Shown piece by piece: positions 56,744 through 64,000 of a stretch of 64,000 nt of DNA. The notes below the pieces were generated by a model. It did not search any database. It saw only the letters and a program-made list of their open reading frames with translations, and was not told the DNA's origin. The DNA comes from Nocardia higoensis (GTDB taxonomy: Bacteria > Actinomycetota > Actinomycetes > Mycobacteriales > Mycobacteriaceae). The translations under genes and the position numbers were made by a program. The stretch spans positions 62,001 through 126,000 of the forward strand of contig NZ_JADLQN010000002.1 of the NCBI RefSeq assembly GCF_015477835.1. Direction: 5' to 3'. Numbering within the stretch: the stretch's first letter is position 1; every line of letters starts with the position of its first letter.

Positions 56744-57538
56744 ATGCTGCTGACCATCGACGTCCGCAACACCAGCATCGAGCTGGGCCTGTTCACGGGC
56801 AGCGGATCGCACGCCCGCCTGCACCGGCACTGGCGCATGCACACCAACCCGCTGCTGACCGCCGACGAGTTCGCCATGCAGCTGCGCGGCCTGATCGGCG
56901 CGCCGCTGGAGGAGGTGGTCGGCGTCGCCGCGCTGTCCACGGTGCCGCCGGTGCTGCACGAACTGCGCGCGATGCTGGACCGGTACTGGTCACACGTGCC
57001 GCACGTGCTGGTCGAACCCGGTGTGCGGACCGGCATCCCGCTGTTGGTCGACAATCCGAAGGAGATCGGCGCGGACCGCATCGTCAACGCGCTGGCCGCC
57101 CACCAGCAGTTCGGCGCCGCCGCGATCGTCGTCGACTTCGGCACCGCCACCACCGTGGACCTGGTCTCGGCCAAGGGCGAGTTCCTGGGCGGGGTGATCG
57201 CTCCCGGCGTCGTCATCTCCGGGGAAGCGCTGATCGAGAAGGCGGGCCTGCGCCGGGTGGAGCTGGCCCGGCCGCGCTCGGTCGTCGGCAAGAACACCGT
57301 GGAGGCGATCCAGTCGGGCGCGGTGTTCGGGTTCGCCGGCCTGGTCGACGGGCTGATCGACCGCATCCGCGACGAGTTCGACGCTTTCGCGGGCGAGGAT
57401 GTCACGGTGGTCGCCACGGGCAGCAGCGCGCCGCTGATCGTGCCCGAGTCCGAGACCATCGACAAGCACGAACCGCACCTCACGCTGACCGGTCTGCTGC
57501 GGGTCTACGAGCGGAACCTGCAGCGGCGCAAGGGGTGA
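56744..57538 (+). CDS. coaX: type III pantothenate kinase
   Basis: 264 residues from [10 protein letters not shown], the conserved start, with GGGGGA before it. An ATG at 56696 overlapping the panD stop would add 16 residues and cannot be excluded. [25 protein letters not shown] and the FGTATTVD segment are intact, so this is an active ASKHA-fold kinase rather than one of the degenerate copies. First step of CoA synthesis, fitting the panC-panD order. Confidence 0.93.
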   Translation: MLLTIDVRNTSIELGLFTGSGSHARLHRHWRMHTNPLLTADEFAMQLRGLIGAPLEEVVGVAALSTVPPVLHELRAMLDRYWSHVPHVLVEPGVRTGIPLLVDNPKEIGADRIVNALAAHQQFGAAAIVVDFGTATTVDLVSAKGEFLGGVIAPGVVISGEALIEKAGLRRVELARPRSVVGKNTVEAIQSGAVFGFAGLVDGLIDRIRDEFDAFAGEDVTVVATGSSAPLIVPESETIDKHEPHLTLTGLLRVYERNLQRRKG

Positions 57539-57663
57539 GAGGTGCCGGGACGAGGACCGGCGGCGGAAGTGGACGGCACCGACGCGCGTGGATCACTCGC
57601 GGCGCCGGTAGCCCGCGGCGTAGATCACTTTCCGGGGGCTGTCGCCCTCCCGGACGACGCTGC

Positions 57664-57669
57664 TACACT
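57664..57669 (+). promoter_or_regulatory. -10 box for a leaderless transcript
   Basis: TACACT ends 7 bases before the GTG of the leader peptide frame. No obvious -35 is needed for such promoters; GTCGCC lies about 17 bases upstream. Confidence 0.6.
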
Positions 57670-57676
57670 CGCTGAC

Positions 57677-57718
57677 GTGTTCCACCATGTGCGCACCCAG
57701 GAGTGTTGTCGAGGCTGA
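57677..57718 (+). CDS. 13-residue leader peptide with tandem Cys codons
   Basis: GTG-initiated frame, translation MFHHVRTQECCRG, too short for usual gene finding. The consecutive Cys codons (57704-57709) and the following stop resemble the polycysteine leaderless short frames that act as cysteine-responsive attenuators in mycobacteria. The downstream gene is a cysteine dioxygenase-like enzyme, so the amino acid matches the pathway. No ribosome site is expected in a leaderless message. Confidence 0.6.
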   Translation: MFHHVRTQECCRG

Positions 57719-57762
57719 TCCGGCCCCGACAGTTCGAGGCCGACTTCTGATAGTCCCTCGAC
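57707..57762 (+). promoter_or_regulatory. alternative hairpins, candidate cysteine attenuator
   Basis: The second Cys codon begins the 5' arm of hairpin 1: TGTCG-A-GGC pairs with GCC-C-CGACA (57723-57731) around a 7-base loop. Hairpin 2 pairs TCGAGG (57734-57739) with CCTCGA (57756-57761). The 5' arm GTCGAGG (57708-57714) can also pair perfectly with CCTCGAC (57756-57762). The states are mutually exclusive, so ribosome position on the leader could choose between them. Confidence 0.5.
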
Positions 57763-57787
57763 CGTTCACCCTCCTGGAGTATCGCTC

Positions 57788-58498
57788 ATGCGTTCCTCTG
57801 TTCTCGCTTCTTCCGATCCCACGCGGGCACTCGCCGAACCGACCGTCTTGTCGTCGACGGCGGCCGCCCGGATCGCCGATGTCGCCCCGCTCGCGCCGAC
57901 GTCCCCGCTGATCGCTGCGCCTCGTCGTGTCACCACCGCGCGCCTGCCCGACGATCCTCGCCTGCAGCGCCCGCTCGCGCCCGCGTTGCCCACCCGGCTG
58001 CGTCCCGCCGACCTGCTGCGCATCACCGACGAGGGGGCCGAGGACGTGCTCGACGGGCGTTACGACCACCTGCTGCCCGAGGGCGGCATCCTGCCCGTCG
58101 ACGAACGCTGGTCCGCCCGGATCCACGCCGACGACGAGGTCGATGTGTGGCTGATCAGCTGGACGCCATCGAAGACCACCGAGCTGCACGACCACGCGGG
58201 CTCACTCGGCGCGTTGACCGTACTCAGCGGCGCGCTGTCGGAATTACGTTGGAATGGAACGGAATTGCGTGCCAGGACACTGTCGGCGGGTGACCAGGCA
58301 GCCTTCCCGATCGGCTGGGTGCACGAGGTGATGCGCGCCCCCGCGGCGATCGGATCGCACACCGCCGAACCGACCCTGAGCGTGCACGCGTATTCGCCGC
58401 CACTGACCGCCATGTCCTATTACGAGGTCACCGGTCACGGCACGCTGCGGCGCACGCGCACCGTTCTCACCGATGAGCCCGAAGGTGATATCCGATGA
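57788..58498 (+). CDS. cysteine dioxygenase-like cupin
   Basis: 236 residues. The cupin core has ELHDHAGSLGALTVLSG with the metal-binding His-x-His, a third His in SVHAYSPPL and a nearby Tyr pair (MSYYEV), as in type I cysteine dioxygenases, which oxidise cysteine to cysteine sulfinate with non-haem iron. An N-terminal extension of about 70 residues is Ala/Pro-rich. GGAG lies 8 bases before ATG 57788. Coupled to a rhodanese gene by ATGA. Related thiol dioxygenases acting on 3-mercaptopropionate cannot be excluded. Confidence 0.88.
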   Translation: MRSSVLASSDPTRALAEPTVLSSTAAARIADVAPLAPTSPLIAAPRRVTTARLPDDPRLQRPLAPALPTRLRPADLLRITDEGAEDVLDGRYDHLLPEGGILPVDERWSARIHADDEVDVWLISWTPSKTTELHDHAGSLGALTVLSGALSELRWNGTELRARTLSAGDQAAFPIGWVHEVMRAPAAIGSHTAEPTLSVHAYSPPLTAMSYYEVTGHGTLRRTRTVLTDEPEGDIR

Positions 58499-58926
58499 GC
58501 CGTCTGACCATCGACCAGATGCTCGACCACGCCCGAGCCGCCCTCACCCGGATCTATGCCTGGCAGCTGCCCGAGGCTCTGGGCCGCGGCGCGATTCTGG
58601 TGGACATTCGCCCGCAAGCCCAGCGCGATCGCGAGGGGACTCTGCCCGGCGCCTTGGTCATCGAACGCAATGTCCTGGAATGGCGGCTGGATCCGTCGAG
58701 TTCCGCGCGACTGGCGCTGGCCACCGATCACGACGTGGAATGGATCGTGGTCTGCTCGGAGGGATACACCTCGAGCTTGGCCGCCGCCTCGCTGCAGCAA
58801 CTCGGCCTGCACCGGGCCACCGATCTGGTCGGCGGCTATCAGGCGTTGAAGGCCGCCGGACTGCTCACCGTCGCCGCGGGGACCGCGCATTTCGCTCGCG
58901 AGGTCGCGTCCCTGGCGTCGCTGTAA
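58495..58926 (+). CDS. rhodanese-like sulfurtransferase
   Basis: 143 residues, a single rhodanese domain. Cys87 in [10 protein letters not shown] is the sulfur-carrying residue in a normal-length active-site loop, and the VDIRP (36-40) segment is typical. Likely handles sulfane sulfur produced alongside cysteine breakdown. The ATG overlaps the dioxygenase stop, giving a two-gene operon controlled by the leader upstream. The operon lies between coaX and lysS, where mycobacteria have no such genes. Confidence 0.92.
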   Translation: MSRLTIDQMLDHARAALTRIYAWQLPEALGRGAILVDIRPQAQRDREGTLPGALVIERNVLEWRLDPSSSARLALATDHDVEWIVVCSEGYTSSLAAASLQQLGLHRATDLVGGYQALKAAGLLTVAAGTAHFAREVASLASL

Positions 58927-59059
58927 TACATCTTTCGCAACCGGATTCCACGCCGACCGTTCGCCTTCGCGCGCGCGGTCGGCGAGACGTTCCCGGCCTG
59001 TTCGCGCGGTGTCCGGGCGCTCGCGGGCGGATTTGCGGGCCACGCTAGGGTTACCCGAT

Positions 59060-60595
59060 GTGAGCACCCCGAATGCGCCTGCAGGCAAGAAGAACGCCGC
59101 CCAGCCCGTCGCCGACGTGCCCGAGCAGATGCGGATTCGCCAGGACAAGCGTGCGCGGTTGCTCGCCGAAGGCGTGGACGCCTACCCCGTGGTCGTGCCG
59201 CGCACCCATACCCTGGCCGAGATCCGGGCCGCCTATCCCGACCTACCCGCCGATACCCAGACCGGAGAAAAGGCCGGCGTAGCCGGACGCGTCATCTTCG
59301 TACGCAATACCGGCAAGTTGTGCTTCGCCACTCTGCAGGAGGGTGACGGCACCAAATTGCAGGCGATGATCAGTCTCAACGGGGTCGGCGCCGAGGCGCT
59401 CGCGGCCTGGAAGTCCGATGTGGACCTCGGCGACTTCGTGTTCGTGCACGGTGAGGTGATCGTTTCCCGCACCGGCGAATTGAGCGTCATGGCCGATTCC
59501 TGGTCGATGGCGGCCAAGTCGCTGCGTCCGCTGCCGGTGGCGCACAAGGAGATGAACGAGGAATCGCGCGTCCGCCAGCGTTATGTGGATCTGATCGTGC
59601 GCCCGGAGGCCAGGCAGATGGCCAGGACGCGGGTCGCGGTGGTGCGGGCGCTGCGTAACGCGCTCGAACGCCGCGGCTTCCTCGAGGTCGAGACGCCGAT
59701 GCTGCAGACGCTGCACGGCGGTGCGGCGGCTCGGCCGTTCATCACCCATTCCAACGCGCTCGATATGGACCTGTACCTGCGTATCGCGCCGGAGTTGTTC
59801 CTCAAGCGCTGTGTGGTCGGCGGCCTGGAGAAGGTCTTCGAGATCAACCGGAACTTCCGGAACGAAGGTGCCGATTCCACGCATTCACCGGAGTTCGCGA
59901 TGCTGGAAACCTACGAGGCCTACGGCACCTACGACGACTCCGCGACGATGACCAGGGAATTGATCCAGGAAGTCGCCCAGGAGGCGCTCGGCACACTGGT
60001 GGTAACCCTTCCCGACGGCAGCGAATACGACCTCGGCGGCGAGTGGTCGACCGTCGAGATGTATCCGTCACTGTCCGAGGCGCTGGGCCGTCCGGTGACT
60101 CCGGAAACGACCGTCGAGGAATTGCGATCGATCGCCGCGCATGTCGGACTGGAAATTCCGGAGGGTAAGGGCTACGGCCACGGCAAACTCGTCGAAGAAC
60201 TCTGGGAACACCAGTACGGCGACAAGCTGTACGCGCCGACTTTCGTGCGCGACTTCCCGGTGGAGACTTCTCCGCTCACTCGGCAACACCGCAGCAAGCC
60301 CGGCGTGGCCGAGAAGTGGGATCTGTACGTGCGCGGCTTCGAGCTGGCCACCGGTTATTCCGAACTCGTCGATCCGGTGGTCCAGCGAGAGCGGTTCGTC
60401 GACCAGGCCAGGCTCGCCGCTCAGGGAGACGAGGAGGCAATGGTCCTCGACGAAGAGTTCCTCGCGGCGATGGAGTACGGTATGCCGCCGACGACCGGAA
60501 CCGGTATGGGAATCGATCGCCTGTTGATGGCGCTCACCGGTTTCGGAATCCGGGAAACGATACTGTTCCCAATTGTTCGCCCGGCTGCTCGTTGA
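59060..60595 (+). CDS. lysS: lysyl-tRNA synthetase (class II)
   Basis: 511 residues. An N-terminal OB-fold anticodon-binding domain, motif 2 with [14 protein letters not shown] and motif 3 [13 protein letters not shown] identify a class II LysRS of complete length. GTG 59060 is preferred; TAGGGT (59046-59051) 8 bases upstream suggests a leaderless or nearly leaderless message. A longer frame upstream adds unrelated residues. Followed by a hairpin and then lsr2, as in mycobacteria. Confidence 0.96.
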   Translation: MSTPNAPAGKKNAAQPVADVPEQMRIRQDKRARLLAEGVDAYPVVVPRTHTLAEIRAAYPDLPADTQTGEKAGVAGRVIFVRNTGKLCFATLQEGDGTKLQAMISLNGVGAEALAAWKSDVDLGDFVFVHGEVIVSRTGELSVMADSWSMAAKSLRPLPVAHKEMNEESRVRQRYVDLIVRPEARQMARTRVAVVRALRNALERRGFLEVETPMLQTLHGGAAARPFITHSNALDMDLYLRIAPELFLKRCVVGGLEKVFEINRNFRNEGADSTHSPEFAMLETYEAYGTYDDSATMTRELIQEVAQEALGTLVVTLPDGSEYDLGGEWSTVEMYPSLSEALGRPVTPETTVEELRSIAAHVGLEIPEGKGYGHGKLVEELWEHQYGDKLYAPTFVRDFPVETSPLTRQHRSKPGVAEKWDLYVRGFELATGYSELVDPVVQRERFVDQARLAAQGDEEAMVLDEEFLAAMEYGMPPTTGTGMGIDRLLMALTGFGIRETILFPIVRPAAR

Positions 60596-60621
60596 GTCGC
60601 AGTAGTAGATCGGAAGTAGTA

Positions 60622-60649
60622 GAGCAGCAGTAGTTCGGTAGTGCTGCTC
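60622..60649 (+). terminator. hairpin after lysS
   Basis: Perfect arms GAGCAGCA and TGCTGCTC with a 12-base loop, 26 bases past the stop. No strong T-tract; attenuation into lsr2 is possible. Confidence 0.5.
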
Positions 60650-60659
60650 CGGTCCCGTC

Positions 60660-60687
60660 TTGGAATTTTTTGACTTCAAGGTATTCT
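60660..60687 (+). promoter_or_regulatory. lsr2 promoter
   Basis: TTGGAA (60660-60665), 16 bases, then TATTCT (60682-60687), inside an AT-rich stretch unusual for this genome. An AT-rich lsr2 promoter would suit autoregulation by Lsr2, which binds AT-rich DNA. Confidence 0.5.
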
Positions 60688-60744
60688 TATCACGGGTAAT
60701 CGGCCTAGTCGCGGGTCGCACGATTTCGAGAGGACGTTCAGCTC

Positions 60745-61104
60745 ATGGCAAAGAAGGTCACCGTTAGCCTGATCGACGATGTCGACGGTGAGTCCATCGC
60801 AGACGAGACCATCGAGTTTGCGATCGACGGAGTGTCGTACGAGATCGATCTGTCGTCGGTCAATGCCGCGAAGCTGCGTGACGGGCTGGAAGAGTGGGTT
60901 TCCAATGCGCGTCGGGTGAGCGGCCGTCGCCGCGCGAAGGCGGTCTCCGGTGGCGCCGCGGCACCGAAGAGCCGCGTATCGATCGATCGCGAACAAAGCG
61001 CCGCAATTCGTGAGTGGGCGCGCCGCAATGGCCACAAGGTCTCCGCGCGCGGCCGCATCTCCGCCGACATCACCGACGCCTACAACAAGGCTTCGAAGGG
61101 CTGA
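60745..61104 (+). CDS. lsr2: nucleoid-associated protein Lsr2
   Basis: 119 residues. The N-terminal dimerisation domain ([16 protein letters not shown] ...) and C-terminal DNA-binding domain with the minor-groove RGR (102-104) are intact. Lsr2 silences AT-rich and foreign DNA in mycolic-acid actinomycetes. AGAGGA lies 11 bases before the ATG. Monocistronic, closed by a strong terminator. Confidence 0.98.
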   Translation: MAKKVTVSLIDDVDGESIADETIEFAIDGVSYEIDLSSVNAAKLRDGLEEWVSNARRVSGRRRAKAVSGGAAAPKSRVSIDREQSAAIREWARRNGHKVSARGRISADITDAYNKASKG

Positions 61105-61406
61105 CACGAAGAGCGGGTTTTTCCCACTGCCGCCCGGGTGAATCGTGCGACACCCGGGCGGCAGTGTGTTCACGACAGGGCGTGCTCATGGCAGGCGTTC
61201 TCGAGGCGTTCTCGGGACAACGCGGACCACAGACGTGGCGTGCCCGTGACAGAACACAGACATATTTCGGCCCGCCCGATGGCACGTGACCTCGGCAGGG
61301 GTGGGCGGCGCGGGCGATCTGTGCGATCGTTCCACTGGTGGTTCGTCGGTGATCGCCCGGTGCGCTCCAGCGGCAGGCGATGTGGGAAAGATGAGGTGGC
61401 GGCGCG
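61105..61406. other. 302-base region between lsr2 and the FHA gene
   Basis: Holds the strong lsr2 terminator at 61125-61166 and then about 240 bases in which no gene, repeat or clear promoter was recognised. Confidence 0.6.
61125..61166 (+). terminator. strong lsr2 terminator
   Basis: Perfect 16-bp arms CACTGCCGCCCGGGTG and complement around a 10-base loop, 20 bases after the stop; a T-run precedes rather than follows it. Confidence 0.9.
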
Positions 61407-62030
61407 GTGACAGCATTCGTCGGTTCGTTGTTGCGGTACGTCGACGACAACGGGCGGCAGCAGGAGTTCGAGCTGAGCGCCGAGCGTCAGCGCATCACCA
61501 TCGGCCGTTCCCCGCAGGCCGACCTCTCGCTGAGCTGGGATGCCGAGGTCTCGCGGCTGCACGCCGCGGTCGAGTACCTGGGCACGCACTGGACCATCGT
61601 CGACGACGGCCTTTCCCGCAACGGCACGTTCGTCAACGGCGAGCGGCTCACCGGCAGGCACCGGCTGCAGCCGGGAGATCGCATCCGGGTCGGCACCTCG
61701 CTGGTGTCCTTCCACGAGTTCGGCACGCCCGCCGAGGACATCACCCGGGTGGCGACGGGCAGCACCCCCACCCTGCGCTCGCTCACCGAGACCCAGATGG
61801 CGGTCCTCATCGCGCTGTGCCGCCCGTACAAGAACGGTGCGGGGTTCGCGACGCCCGCCTCCAACCAGCAGATCGCCGAGGAACTGTTCCTCAGCGTCGA
61901 CGCCATCAAGACCCACCTGCGGGCGCTGTTCGCCAAGTTCGGGGTGGAGAATCTGCCACAGAACCAGAAGCGGGTGCGGCTGGCCGCCCTGGCCATGCAG
62001 AGCGGCATCATCTCCGACCGCGATCTGTGA
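61407..62030 (+). CDS. FHA-domain protein with C-terminal helix-turn-helix
   Basis: 207 residues. FHA domain (about 5-105) with the phosphothreonine-binding set: IGRSPQAD, SRLHA and SRNGTFVNGERL. The C-terminal part (about 125-200: NQQIAEELFLSVDAIKTHLRALFAKFG) is a LuxR/winged-type helix-turn-helix, giving a DNA-binding protein that could read Thr phosphorylation. GTG 61407 is the only suitable start. The window's own kinase is a conceivable but untested partner. Confidence 0.9.
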   Translation: MTAFVGSLLRYVDDNGRQQEFELSAERQRITIGRSPQADLSLSWDAEVSRLHAAVEYLGTHWTIVDDGLSRNGTFVNGERLTGRHRLQPGDRIRVGTSLVSFHEFGTPAEDITRVATGSTPTLRSLTETQMAVLIALCRPYKNGAGFATPASNQQIAEELFLSVDAIKTHLRALFAKFGVENLPQNQKRVRLAALAMQSGIISDRDL

Positions 62031-62078
62031 CCCGGCTCGCCGGGGCGATCCCGGCCCGCCCTCGCGGGTGTAGAGGTG

Positions 62079-62094
62079 TTCGCTCTGGGCAAAA
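62079..62094. promoter_or_regulatory. ClgR-like operator upstream of clpC
   Basis: TTCGCT-CTG-GGCAAAA resembles the ClgR box TnCGCT-N3-GGCGnAA with one mismatch. ClgR activates clp genes in corynebacteria and mycobacteria. It lies just before the -35 of the promoter motif below. Confidence 0.4.
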
Positions 62095-62101
62095 CCCCCA
62101 C

Positions 62102-62128
62102 GGAAACGATTCGCCTACCGCTCGCGTT
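62102..62128 (+). promoter_or_regulatory. ECF-type (SigH/SigE-like) promoter motif for clpC
   Basis: GGAAAC (62102-62107), 17 bases, then CGTT (62125-62128). The spacing equals that of the ftsH motif. The predicted leader is about 180 bases. Confidence 0.55.
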
Positions 62129-62314
62129 GTGAGTGAATGACCATGTTGTCGCCGGTTCCCAATAGGGTGGACCACAGGCGGCCGGAACCCCCGCCAACTA
62201 GAGTGGAGGCAGGGGCCACAACCCCCGGGCTTCATGGCAGGCTGACGACCGACAGACCGAAGAGCTCTGAGTGTCGGATGCCACTGAAGGTCTGAGCAGG
62301 AGAGTGAGGGAGCG

Positions 62315-64000
<1,686 letters not shown>

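Noticed and set aside
57687-57911. A 74-codon frame starting MCAPRSVVEAD inside the attenuator region
   Set aside because: It overlaps the dioxygenase start, has no family match by eye, and conflicts with the better supported 13-codon leader.

Overview
The window is chromosomal DNA of a very GC-rich mycolic-acid actinomycete, most likely Nocardia or a close relative. The reasons are GTG/TTG starts, 4-bp start/stop overlaps, lsr2, clpC and an M1-type peptidase, plus gene order. From about 29.4 kb rightwards the order ppa, dacB, zinc protease, tilS, hpt, ftsH, folE-folP-folB-folK, DUF3180, panC-panD-coaX, lysS, lsr2, clpC follows the known mycobacterial core. No rRNA, tRNA, CRISPR array, insertion sequence or prophage was seen.

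Region 1 (1-11.2 kb) is a catabolic operon on the minus strand. Its order is MaoC-type hydratase, CoA-transferase, a small repeat protein, aldehyde dehydrogenase, acyl-CoA dehydrogenase, second CoA-transferase, SDR, thiolase, and an acyl-CoA dehydrogenase cut by the window edge. A divergent acyl-CoA dehydrogenase and a GntR regulator lie opposite. Together they could oxidise an aldehyde to an acid, activate it by CoA transfer and run a full beta-oxidation turn. The substrate is not evident.

Region 2 (11.3-29.4 kb) is mixed accessory and metabolic: a TetR-controlled MpaB-like oxygenase with an alpha/beta hydrolase, a secreted LVIVD-repeat protein with a DUF305 protein, TetR plus old-yellow-enzyme plus SDR, a second hydrolase, a DUF2752 membrane protein, an M1 peptidase coupled to a poly-lysine-synthetase-like NRPS, a flavin reductase, a crotonase and a tiny secreted protein.

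Region 3 (29.4-34.4 kb) holds ppa, dacB, a zinc protease, tilS and hpt. Region 4 (34.4-47 kb) is an accessory block between hpt and ftsH. It contains a membrane Ser/Thr kinase and a degenerate paralogue that looks like a pseudokinase, a LysR regulator, a succinic-semialdehyde-type dehydrogenase divergent from a PucR regulator, and DUF2277, DUF1266 and PH-like proteins.

Region 5 (47-64 kb) is housekeeping: ftsH and folate genes, then pantothenate genes, lysS, lsr2, an FHA-domain regulator and clpC, which is cut at the right edge. A cysteine dioxygenase/rhodanese operon sits between coaX and lysS, behind what looks like a leaderless Cys-Cys leader peptide with alternative hairpins. ftsH and clpC both have GGRAAC-N17-CGTT stress-type promoter motifs.

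The most interesting items are the cysteine attenuator, the kinase/pseudokinase pair, the pentapeptide-repeat gene inside the catabolic operon and the NRPS with a lysine-like specificity code.
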